Origin: RXIX01 sp003989075
Lineage (GTDB): Bacteria; Pseudomonadota; Gammaproteobacteria; Competibacterales; Competibacteraceae
Length of the DNA: 64,000 nt
Assembly (NCBI GenBank): GCA_029780415.1
Contig: JAKOYN010000117.1
Location: 1-64,000 of the forward strand
Reading direction: 5' to 3'
Shown: positions 1-7,685 of the stretch, one piece after another
Layout: each line of letters starts with the position of its first letter
Numbering within the stretch: the first letter of the stretch is position 1
Made by a program: the position numbers and the translations under genes
The notes under the pieces: generated by a model
What the model saw: the letters and a program-made list of their open reading frames with translations, nothing else
What the model was told of the DNA's origin: nothing
Databases searched by the model: none

Positions 1-539
1 TCGATGTCGATATAGCGGATGTCGGCATTCACGAACCAGTTCTGCGCGACGTCGATGTCGATGCCCACCTGGCCAGCCAGGCCCCAGGAATCTTCCAGCT
101 TGAGGCTGGTACCGGACAGCGGGCCGGTCGTCTCTTCGTCGAAGAAGAAGGTGTAGTTCAGGCCGACGCCGACATAGGGCCGGATATTGCTCTGCGGCAT
201 GAAGTGGTACTGCACACTCAACACTGGCGGCAATTGCTTGGTCTTGGCAACCTTGCCGGCGCCGGTCAGGCTGATGTCATGGCTGAACGGCCAGGCACCG
301 AGCAGTTCGATGCCGATGTTCGGGGTCGCCATGTAGGTGATGGTGAAGCCCAGGCTATAGCCATCATCGACGTCCAGATCAACGCCCGGAGCCAGCGTCA
401 GGTTGTCGGACTTGGGATAGACGCCATAGACGCCGACGCGACCGATCCAGTCACCGGCTTCATAGGCCTGGGCAGCGCCCGCCCACAGACCACCGGCCAG
501 CGCAACCGCTACAGCGCTCTTGAGCATCTTCGAGGACAT
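1..539 (-). CDS. ompW: OmpW-family outer membrane protein (3' end cut by window edge)
   Basis: Small eight-stranded outer-membrane beta-barrel of the OmpW family, which forms a hydrophobic channel for small nonpolar molecules. About 179 residues are visible; the C-terminal strands lie outside the window. The protein opens with a signal peptide (MSSKMLKSAVAVALAGG... ending AAQA) and continues with the typical mature start YEAGDWIGRVG. The family pattern of long hydrophilic loops between amphipathic strands follows, with the signatures PNIGIELLGAWPFSHDI and QSNIRPYVGVGLNYTFF. The ATG is supported by an AGGAG six bases upstream. The gene is downstream of, and on the same strand as, the GspE/PilB ATPase gene, but a 144-bp gap with a possible promoter and palindrome suggests separate transcription. 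Family assignment is confident; the substrate is unknown. Confidence 0.93.
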   Translation of the reverse strand, partial: MSSKMLKSAVAVALAGGLWAGAAQAYEAGDWIGRVGVYGVYPKSDNLTLAPGVDLDVDDGYSLGFTITYMATPNIGIELLGAWPFSHDISLTGAGKVAKTKQLPPVLSVQYHFMPQSNIRPYVGVGLNYTFFFDEETTGPLSGTSLKLEDSWGLAGQVGIDIDVAQNWFVNADIRYIDI

Positions 540-599
540 GAGGGACTCCTTAAACGACTCGTGTGGTGTTTTTAATGAATATGCGATGTTCGCCGGCAC

Positions 600-648
600 A
601 TTGTATGTCATTCACAACAATTTAGTCCAAAACAATACGTGTATTGTT
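600..648 (-). promoter_or_regulatory. Candidate ompW promoter region with an 8-bp perfect palindrome
   Basis: Reading toward ompW there is a TACAAT hexamer (600-605), one base from the sigma-70 -10 consensus. Upstream of it lies a perfect inverted repeat, AACAATAC-GT-GTATTGTT (631-648). The repeat sits where a -35 region or operator would lie and has no T-run after it, so it looks more like a regulator site than a terminator. The best -35 match (TTGGAC) has a long 19-base spacer, so the promoter call is weak. The regulator is unknown; the palindrome does not match the FNR box. Confidence 0.35.
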
Positions 649-683
649 CAAAAAATCGCCTTGCCCTGACCTGCCCTGGCGTT

Positions 684-2537
684 TCAGTCGCTCAGGGGCG
701 GCAGAATCGGCGCGATTTCCTCAAAAGTGGTCAATCCAGCGGCGATTTGCAGCGCGGCGCTGACCCGTAGCGGACGCATGCCCTGGGTGCAGGCTTCGCG
801 GCGCAGGGTATCCTCGCTGAGCTTGGGCCGGAACAGGCGGCGCAATGCCGGCGTCACCTGCATCAGCTCATACAGACCGACACGTCCCAGGTAGCCGGTG
901 TTGCGGCATTCCGCGCAGCCATGCGCCGCGCTGATGGTTTCGGGTTTGGGCAGCGGCCAGGGCTGCACCAGCGCCTTCCACAGTTCATCGTCGATCTGTC
1001 CGGGCGTCTTGCAGTATGGGCACAGGGTACGCACCAGGCGCTGCGCCATGACCCCAATCAGCACGCTCTGAATCAGGTAATGCGGCACGCCCAGATCGAG
1101 CAGACGGGTCACGCTGGAGGCGGCATCGTTGGTGTGCAGGGTCGACAGCACCAGATGACCGGTCAGGGCCGCCTGCACCGCCATTTCCGCGGTGGCCAGA
1201 TCGCGAATCTCGCCGACCATGATGATGTCGGGATCCTGGCGCAACAGGGTGCGAATGCCCTGGGCGAAGCTCAGGTCGATGGCCGGCTGCACCTGCATCT
1301 GATTAAGTTCGGGGACGACCATTTCGATCGGATCCTCGACGGTGCAGACGTTGACCTCGGGGCTGGCAAGTGACTTGAGCGTGGTGTAAAGCGTGGTGGT
1401 TTTGCCTGATCCGGTCGGGCCGGTCACCAGCACGATGCCGTGCGGCTGGGCGATCATCGACCGCCAGATCTTTTCCTCAGCCGGGGCAAAGCCGAGCTGG
1501 GCGAAATTCTTGGTGACCGTGTCGGGGTCGAAAATGCGCAGCACGCATTTTTCGCCAAAGGCGGTCGGCATGGTCGACAGACGCAATTCAATCTCGCGGC
1601 CGGCCGGGGTGCGGGTCTTGATGCGGCCATCCTGCGGGCGGCGCTTTTCGGCCACGTCCATGCGACCAAGGATCTTCAGGCGGCTGGTCACCGCACCCAT
1701 CACCACCAGCGGCAGGCGGTAGATGGGATGCAGCACCCCATCGATGCGCAGGCGAATCTGCCCCTGTTCGCGGCGCGGCTCCAGGTGAATATCGCTGGCG
1801 CGCTGGGCAAAGGCGTACTGCAGCAGCCAGTCGACGATCTGCACGATCGGCCGTTCGTCGGCACCCGGCTCGCCGCGCCGGCCCAATTCCAGCAACTGCT
1901 CGAAGTTGAGAATGCCCTGACCGGTATCCAGCGTGCCCTTGAGCGCACCGCGCACTGAGCGCGATACGCCATAGAATTCCAACTGGTAACGGCTGATGTC
2001 GAGCGGATTGGCGACGACCCGCGCGATATCGCGACGCAGGGTGTGGCGCAGCACCTCGACCCACTCGCTCAGCCAGGGCTCGGCGGTGGCGAACACCACC
2101 TGGGTATCATTGGCGGCTACCGGCAGGATCTGGTAGCGACTGGCATATTCGTAGGAGACGAAGGGCAGCAGGCGTTCAACTGCGGCGATGTCGAATTTAA
2201 GCGGATCGATGCGCAGGTAGGGTAAGCCGGCCTTGCCAGCCAGCCACTCGGTTAGCCCCTCTATGCTGAGCGCCTGATGCGGCGGCTGGGCCTGGCGCAA
2301 CTGCTTGTTGGCGATCACCACCAGTGGATGCAGTTCACCGCGATCGGCACGGGCACCGATGCCGGCGCGCTCGATTTCGGCGACATCGACCAGACCATCA
2401 GCGAGCAGCGCGTCCAGCACTTCCTTGAGCGTCAGCCGGTGCTGGGGGATCAGCGGTCGCGACACGGGCCGCGACGAGGCATCGCTGCCGTGCCCGAAAC
2501 TTTGCAGGGGCGCGGGGCGGGGTTCAAAGGCGCTCAT
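684..2537 (-). CDS. GspE/PulE/PilB-family secretion or pilus assembly ATPase
   Basis: Cytoplasmic hexameric ATPase of the type II secretion / type IV pilus assembly family, 617 residues, the usual length. An N-terminal T2SSE_N-like region covers about residues 30-190 and the ATPase core about 220-610. Visible motifs are Walker A GPTGSGKTT (about 373-381), the Asp box (CTVEDPIE), Walker B-like DPDIIMVGEIRD (about 436-446), the His box GHLVLSTLHTND, and a zinc-binding pair of CxxC motifs (CPYC at about 506-509 and CAEC near 542). The start chosen overlaps the uvrD stop as ATGA, suggesting translational coupling; a start 12 codons upstream inside uvrD is possible. No other pilus or secretion genes are nearby, so I cannot separate PilB from GspE or an orphan paralogue. 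Confidence 0.9.
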   Translation of the reverse strand: MSAFEPRPAPLQSFGHGSDASSRPVSRPLIPQHRLTLKEVLDALLADGLVDVAEIERAGIGARADRGELHPLVVIANKQLRQAQPPHQALSIEGLTEWLAGKAGLPYLRIDPLKFDIAAVERLLPFVSYEYASRYQILPVAANDTQVVFATAEPWLSEWVEVLRHTLRRDIARVVANPLDISRYQLEFYGVSRSVRGALKGTLDTGQGILNFEQLLELGRRGEPGADERPIVQIVDWLLQYAFAQRASDIHLEPRREQGQIRLRIDGVLHPIYRLPLVVMGAVTSRLKILGRMDVAEKRRPQDGRIKTRTPAGREIELRLSTMPTAFGEKCVLRIFDPDTVTKNFAQLGFAPAEEKIWRSMIAQPHGIVLVTGPTGSGKTTTLYTTLKSLASPEVNVCTVEDPIEMVVPELNQMQVQPAIDLSFAQGIRTLLRQDPDIIMVGEIRDLATAEMAVQAALTGHLVLSTLHTNDAASSVTRLLDLGVPHYLIQSVLIGVMAQRLVRTLCPYCKTPGQIDDELWKALVQPWPLPKPETISAAHGCAECRNTGYLGRVGLYELMQVTPALRRLFRPKLSEDTLRREACTQGMRPLRVSAALQIAAGLTTFEEIAPILPPLSD

Positions 2538-4756
2538 AGCGACTCCAGCTTGGCGTAGGCGACCACCAGCCACTTGGCGCCGCCCGCACTGGGAAAGTCG
2601 ATGCGCGCCCGGGCGTGATAGCCGACACCCTCGACCTCGCGCACCACGCCATCGCCGAATTTGGCATGGCGCACCCGCTGGCCGGGACGCAGGCCGGCTG
2701 GAGCCGCCGTGTGCGCTGTACTGCTGCTGGGTGCGGGCGAAAAAGGCGCGGGCGCGGGTGCTGCGGGCCGCCTGGGCCGGGCGCGGATATCATGGGTGAG
2801 TTCTGCGGGGATTTCGCTGACGAAGCGCGAGGGCTGGGCGAAATTTTCGCGACCGTACAGGCTGCGCTTTTCAGCATGGCACAGGTACAGGCGCTGCTGG
2901 GCGCGGGTGATGCCGACATAGGCCAGACGCCGCTCTTCCTCCAGGCGCAGCGGTTCCGCCACCGCGCGGTTGCTGGGGAACAGGCCCTCTTCCAGCCCAA
3001 CCAGAAATACCAGCGGAAACTCCAGACCTTTGGCCATGTGCAGGGTCATCAACTGCACGCAGTCCTCGCCGCTGCCCGACTGGCGCTCGCCCGATTCCAG
3101 CGCGGCATGGGCGAGAAAGGCGTTGAGGTGATCCGCTGTATCCGCTGCCTCCGCTGCCTCCATCTCGCCGCCAAGCAGCACCGGATCGGCGCCGGCAGCG
3201 AAACTGGCGCTGGCATTGGCCAGTTCTTCCAGGTTTTCGAGCCGTGCCCCGTCCCTGTCATCCCGGCTCTGCTGGTACAAGGTCAGCAGGCCACTGCCGG
3301 CGACCACATGTGCGACCTGCTCCGGCAGGGTCTGGCCACGGCTGTCGCGATCGAGCCCGTCGATCAGGTGCAGGAAACCGCGCACCGCGCTGGCTGCCCG
3401 GCCGCTCAGGCCGGTCGCGCGCAGCAGTTGCACCGCTGCCTGCCACAGCGACAGGCCCTGCACCCGCGCCGTATCGCGCAGCAGTTCCAGGGTACGTTCG
3501 CCGATGCCGCGCGGCGGCGTGTTGACGGCGCGCTCGAAGGACGGATCGTCATCGCGGTTAGCCACCAGACGCAGATAGGCCAGCGCATCCTTGATCTCGG
3601 CGCGCTCGAAAAAGCGCAGCCCGCCATAAATGCGATACGGCAGGGCGGCGCCGATCAGATTTTCCTCGAATACCCGCGATTGAGCATTGGAGCGATACAG
3701 AATGGCCGCGTCGCGCCGCTGGCCGCCGGCCTGTACCCACTGGCGGATGCGCTCGACCACGAAGCGCGCCTCGTCCGTTTCATTGAAGGCGGCGTAGATC
3801 TGGATCGGCGCACCATCGCCATCGGCGGTCCACAGGTTCTTGCCCAGCCGGCCCTGGTTTTTGGCGATCAGGGCATTGGCGGCCTTGAGAATGTTATGGG
3901 TGGAGCGATAGTTCTGCTCCAGGCGGATGGTCCGGGTGTTGGGGAAATCATCGGCGAAGGTCTGGATATTCTCGACTTTCGAACCGCGCCAGCCGTACAC
4001 CGACTGGTCATCGTCGCCCACGATGAACACGCTGCCCTGGCTGCCGCTGAGCAGGCGCACCCACTGATACTGAATGGTGTTGGTGTCCTGGAACTCGTCG
4101 ATCAGCAGATGCTGGAAGCGCGCCCGGTAACGGTCCAGCAGTTCCGGGTGATCCCGCCACAGTTCATAGGCGCACAGCAGCAGTTCGCCAAAATCGACCA
4201 TTCCGCCGCGTGCGCATTCCTGCTGATAGAGGGTATAGATCTGCCGGTACTGGCGTTGCACCGGGTTGCCGTCGTCGCTCAGATGCGCCGGGCGCTGGCC
4301 CTCATCCTTGCAGCGGCTGATGAAAGCGGCGCACTGCGCGGGCGGCCACTTCTTGTCATCCAGATTCAACCCGCGCAGGATGCGTTTGAGCAGGCGATTC
4401 TGATCGTCGCTATCGAGAATCTGAAAGGCGCGCGGCAGGCCCGCTTCCTGCCAGTGCATGCGCAGCAGACGATGGGCGATGCCGTGAAAGGTGCCAATCC
4501 ACAGCCGGTCGGATGGCTGATCGAGCATCTGCGCCACCCGGCCGCGCATCTCGGCGGCGGCCTTGTTGGTGAAGGTCACCGCCAGGATCGACCAGGGCGA
4601 AGCCTTTTCCTTGGCCAGCAGCCAGGCGATGCGCCGGGTCAGCACCCGGGTCTTGCCACTACCGGCGCCGGCCAGCACCCGTACCGGTCCCAACGGTGCG
4701 GTGACCGCCTCGCGCTGGGGTTCATTGAGATCAGTAAGAATCGCGGAAATGTCCAT
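2534..4756 (-). CDS. uvrD: UvrD-family DNA helicase II
   Basis: Superfamily 1A 3'-5' DNA helicase acting in nucleotide excision repair and mismatch repair. At 740 residues it is close to E. coli UvrD (720). Motifs in order: Q-motif region LNEPQREAV; Walker A AGAGSGKT (about 30-37); TFTNKAAAEM; Walker B LLIDEFQDTN (about 217-226); motif III VGDDDQSVYGWRGS (about 247-259); motif IV QNYRST; motif V LHMAKGLEFPLVFL; motif VI ERRLAYVGITRA. The C-terminus carries the UvrD-type tail (GQRVRHAKFGDGVV...). The ATG giving MDISAILTDL is preferred over an upstream in-frame ATG because family homology begins there. It leaves 73 bases to the divergent DUF2809 gene. I see no convincing LexA box there. The gene shares an ATGA overlap with the downstream GspE-like gene. 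Confidence 0.95.
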   Translation of the reverse strand: MDISAILTDLNEPQREAVTAPLGPVRVLAGAGSGKTRVLTRRIAWLLAKEKASPWSILAVTFTNKAAAEMRGRVAQMLDQPSDRLWIGTFHGIAHRLLRMHWQEAGLPRAFQILDSDDQNRLLKRILRGLNLDDKKWPPAQCAAFISRCKDEGQRPAHLSDDGNPVQRQYRQIYTLYQQECARGGMVDFGELLLCAYELWRDHPELLDRYRARFQHLLIDEFQDTNTIQYQWVRLLSGSQGSVFIVGDDDQSVYGWRGSKVENIQTFADDFPNTRTIRLEQNYRSTHNILKAANALIAKNQGRLGKNLWTADGDGAPIQIYAAFNETDEARFVVERIRQWVQAGGQRRDAAILYRSNAQSRVFEENLIGAALPYRIYGGLRFFERAEIKDALAYLRLVANRDDDPSFERAVNTPPRGIGERTLELLRDTARVQGLSLWQAAVQLLRATGLSGRAASAVRGFLHLIDGLDRDSRGQTLPEQVAHVVAGSGLLTLYQQSRDDRDGARLENLEELANASASFAAGADPVLLGGEMEAAEAADTADHLNAFLAHAALESGERQSGSGEDCVQLMTLHMAKGLEFPLVFLVGLEEGLFPSNRAVAEPLRLEEERRLAYVGITRAQQRLYLCHAEKRSLYGRENFAQPSRFVSEIPAELTHDIRARPRRPAAPAPAPFSPAPSSSTAHTAAPAGLRPGQRVRHAKFGDGVVREVEGVGYHARARIDFPSAGGAKWLVVAYAKLESL

Positions 4757-4829
4757 GGCCGGGCATTCTAGCAGACCCGGCGCCGGGCCTTGTGACCCCC
4801 GTTTTTGCCACCGTAGCGGGACCATCCTC

Positions 4830-5270
4830 ATGGCATCACCTTCTCTCCCGTCCGACCGCAGCCGGTCGCTGCTGCTGCTGGCCGGCGTGCTCACCGCCGC
4901 GCTGGGCATCGCCTCGCGGCAGTACGCCGGCCTGCTGCCGGAACTGATTGCCCGCTATGCCGGCGACACGCTGTGGGCGCTGGCGGCCTTCATCGGTTGC
5001 GCGCTGCTGGCACCGCATGGCCGGCGTGGCCGCCTGGCGCTGGCAGCGCTGCTGCTGGCCTATGCAGTGGAAATCAGTCAGCTTTACCACGCTCCCTGGC
5101 TCGATGCCCTGCGCAATACACGTATCGGCGGCCTGCTGCTCGGCCATGGTTTTTTATGGAGCGATCTGCTGTGCTACATCGTGGGTGTCGGTCTGGGTAT
5201 GGTGCTGGATCCGCTCTGGATGCACCCGGCCCACCGGCTCGCGCCTGCTCAGCGCGCTGAGGATGCTTAG
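4830..5270 (+). CDS. DUF2809 family small integral membrane protein
   Basis: Predicted inner-membrane protein of 146 residues with about four hydrophobic segments. It carries the DUF2809 signatures ARYAGDTLWALAAFIG, EISQLYHAPWLDALR and GFLWSDLLCYIVGVGLG; the sequence ISQLYHAPWLDA with FLWSDLLCY is highly characteristic. The function of the family is unknown. The ATG is the first codon downstream of the uvrD start region on this strand; the ribosome-binding site is weak. The gene ends three bases before the acetyltransferase gene begins, so the two are probably co-transcribed. Family confidence is good, function none. Confidence 0.8.
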   Translation: MASPSLPSDRSRSLLLLAGVLTAALGIASRQYAGLLPELIARYAGDTLWALAAFIGCALLAPHGRRGRLALAALLLAYAVEISQLYHAPWLDALRNTRIGGLLLGHGFLWSDLLCYIVGVGLGMVLDPLWMHPAHRLAPAQRAEDA

Positions 5271-5273
5271 CCT

Positions 5274-7685
5274 ATGTCTATCCGTTATTTGCGCGCCCTG
5301 TTCCGTCCTGGTGCGGTCGCGCTGCTGGGTGTCGAGACCGCCGCCGGCGCGGCGCTGGCCGGCAATCTGCTGGCGGCTGATTTGCAGGGCGAGCTGTTCC
5401 TGATCGGCGCCGGGCTGCGCAGGGTGCAGAACCAGCCCTGTTATCCGCATCTGGCTGCACTGCCGCGTGTCCCCGAACTGGTCATCGTAGCTGACGCGCC
5501 AGTGGATCCGCTGGTGCTGTTGGCGGACCTGGATGCCCGGGGTGTGCAGGTGGCACTGCTGGCCGGTGATATCAGCCTGAACCCGGCGCAGCGACAGGCT
5601 CTGGCGGAACGCCCGCTGCGCGGTCTGCGCCTGCTCGGTCCCGACAGTCTGGGCGTAATCGTGCCCCGGCGCGGCCTGAATGCCTCGCTCAGCCCGATCC
5701 TGCCACCGCCCGGTCATCTGGCCCTGGTCGCGCAATCCGGGATGGTGCTGACGCCGCTGCTGGAATGGGTGACGGATCAGGGTCTGGGCTGTTCCTGCGC
5801 GGTTGCGCTCGGCGCCGGCGATGACATCGATTTTCCCGATCTGCTTGACTGGCTGGCGCGTGATCCCGATACCCACATCATCCTGCTGCATCTGGAAACA
5901 CTGCGTCAGGCGCGGCCCTTTCTATCGGCGGCGCGCGCGGCGGCGCGGATCAAGCCGGTGCTGGTGCTGTGCGGCGGACAGGGTGGCGATGGCGTGTCGC
6001 GACAGCGGGATGCCGTGTACGAAGCTGCCTTTCAGCGCGTTGGCCTGCTGCAGGTCGCTTCGCTGCGCGAACTGGGCTGGGCAGCGGCAACCCTGACGCG
6101 GGCAGCGGTGGAATGCAGTGGGCAACTGCTGATTGTCGGCAACAGTGGCGGCCTGGGCCGGCTGGCCGCCGCTACCCTGCTGGCGGCAGGCGGGCAACTG
6201 GCTGAACTGTCCCCGGTCACCGTGGCGGCCTTGCATCACCTTTTGCCAACGCACACGCTCATCACCAATCCGCTCGATCTGGGTGCCGCTGCCGATCCGG
6301 CGCGATTCGCCGCTGTTCTTGCATGTCTGTTGCACTGCACCGACAAGGCTGGCGTACTGCTGCTGCACGCACCGCATGCCCAGACCGCCGCCGCTGATAT
6401 CGCTGCTGCGGTGGGTGAAACCGTCAGCCAGATGCATGCCGCTGGCCACCGGCGCGCCCTGCTGAGCTGCTGGCTGGGCATGACCAGTGCTGCGCATAGC
6501 GCCCGCCAGCACTGCCGGGAGCGGGGCATTCCCAGTTACGACACGCCTGATGATGCCATTCGCGCCTTCCTGCAATGCGGCCGCTACCAGCAGCAGCGTC
6601 TGGCGCTGCTGGATATTCCGCCCGCGCCGCCCGAACCGGATGGCGCCGAACGGGCTAAGGCCAGGGCGCTGGTGCGCGCGACGCTGGCAGCGGGCTGCAG
6701 CGTGCCGGGCGCTGCGGATATGGCGGCGCTGCTGCGGCTGTATGGCGTGGCCCTGACCGAGCCGCTTGCTGCCGGCGATGATCTGGAGCTGGTGCTGCGC
6801 GTGGTCGAGCAGTCGCCCTTTGGGCCGGTGCTGCTGCTGGAGCCGGCTGGCCCGGGCGTGGTCCTGGGGATGTGTCTGGCTGCGGCGCTGCCGCCGCTGC
6901 ATGCGCTGCTGGCGCGGGCGATGCTCACCCGGTCGCCGCTGCATGCGCTGCTGCGCCAGGCTGACGCAGCCGATATGGGTCTGTTCGATGGTCTGATCGA
7001 TCTGCTGCTGCGGGTGGCGCAACTGGTGGTGGATCTGGACGAACTGGATGAACTGGCGTTGCGGCTGGTGTGGACGCCCGCGATCGGTTTGCAGGTGGCC
7101 GGGGCGCAGATCCGGCTGGCGGCGCAGGATTCGCACCGGCAGCGTCTGGCGATTCGTCCTTACCCGCGCGAGCTGGAGGAGTGTCTGACGCTGCCGGATG
7201 GCTCGCTGCTGACCATTCGACCGGTGCGGCCCGAGGATGCCCCGGCCTTTATCAGCGGCTTTGATCGCCTGTCACCCTGGGAAGTGCGCATGCGCTTCAT
7301 GCACGCCCGCAAGGCGCTCAGCCCGAGCGAAGCGGCGCGGCTGACCCAGATCGACTATGACCGGGACATGGCTCTGGTGGCGCTGCGCCAGCGGCCCGGT
7401 CAGCATGCCGAGGGCTGTGGTGTGGCGCGACTGGTCCGCGATGCGGACGGTGAGCGCGCCGAGTTTGCCATCATCCTGCTGCACGAGGCGACCGGAATGG
7501 GTCTGAGCAGCCTGCTGCTGCGCCGGCTGATTCACTATGCCCGCAGCCAGAATCTCGGCGAACTGTTTGGCGAGATCCTGCGCGAGAACCGGCCGATGCT
7601 GGAGCTGTGCCGGGCGATGGGTTTCCAGTTGCGGCGCTGCGCCGAGGATAGCGGCGTGATCATCGCCACGCTGGCGCTGCGCTAG
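5274..7685 (+). CDS. PatZ-like protein lysine acetyltransferase (acyl-CoA synthetase-like + GNAT)
   Basis: Large 803-residue fusion of an NDP-forming acyl-CoA synthetase-like region with a C-terminal GNAT domain, the architecture of the bacterial protein acetyltransferase Pat/PatZ/YfiQ that regulates acetyl-CoA synthetase and other enzymes by lysine acetylation. A CoA-binding Rossmann region covers about 1-130 and succinyl-CoA-ligase-like segments follow (GNSGGLGRL near 285). An ATP-grasp-like stretch lies at about 460-620, and the GNAT domain covers about 640-803 (TIRPVRPEDAPAFI, LTQIDYDRDMALVAL, TGMGLSSLLLRRLI, LCRAMGF). The ATP-grasp section looks short and lacks a clear phosphate-binding loop, so the synthetase half is probably regulatory, as in PatZ. 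Start is the ATG three bases after the DUF2809 gene. The gene is convergent with, and overlaps by four bases, the following GGDEF-EAL gene. Confidence 0.85.
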   Translation: MSIRYLRALFRPGAVALLGVETAAGAALAGNLLAADLQGELFLIGAGLRRVQNQPCYPHLAALPRVPELVIVADAPVDPLVLLADLDARGVQVALLAGDISLNPAQRQALAERPLRGLRLLGPDSLGVIVPRRGLNASLSPILPPPGHLALVAQSGMVLTPLLEWVTDQGLGCSCAVALGAGDDIDFPDLLDWLARDPDTHIILLHLETLRQARPFLSAARAAARIKPVLVLCGGQGGDGVSRQRDAVYEAAFQRVGLLQVASLRELGWAAATLTRAAVECSGQLLIVGNSGGLGRLAAATLLAAGGQLAELSPVTVAALHHLLPTHTLITNPLDLGAAADPARFAAVLACLLHCTDKAGVLLLHAPHAQTAAADIAAAVGETVSQMHAAGHRRALLSCWLGMTSAAHSARQHCRERGIPSYDTPDDAIRAFLQCGRYQQQRLALLDIPPAPPEPDGAERAKARALVRATLAAGCSVPGAADMAALLRLYGVALTEPLAAGDDLELVLRVVEQSPFGPVLLLEPAGPGVVLGMCLAAALPPLHALLARAMLTRSPLHALLRQADAADMGLFDGLIDLLLRVAQLVVDLDELDELALRLVWTPAIGLQVAGAQIRLAAQDSHRQRLAIRPYPRELEECLTLPDGSLLTIRPVRPEDAPAFISGFDRLSPWEVRMRFMHARKALSPSEAARLTQIDYDRDMALVALRQRPGQHAEGCGVARLVRDADGERAEFAIILLHEATGMGLSSLLLRRLIHYARSQNLGELFGEILRENRPMLELCRAMGFQLRRCAEDSGVIIATLALR

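Noticed and set aside
2615..4771. Long open frame on the plus strand opposite uvrD
   Set aside because: It mirrors the uvrD codons, lacks any family motif and has low-complexity composition; a by-product of high GC content.
4776..4787. 12-bp palindrome CCCGGCGCCGGG between uvrD and the DUF2809 gene
   Set aside because: Pure G/C palindromes of this size are expected by chance in such GC-rich DNA, and it does not resemble a LexA box.
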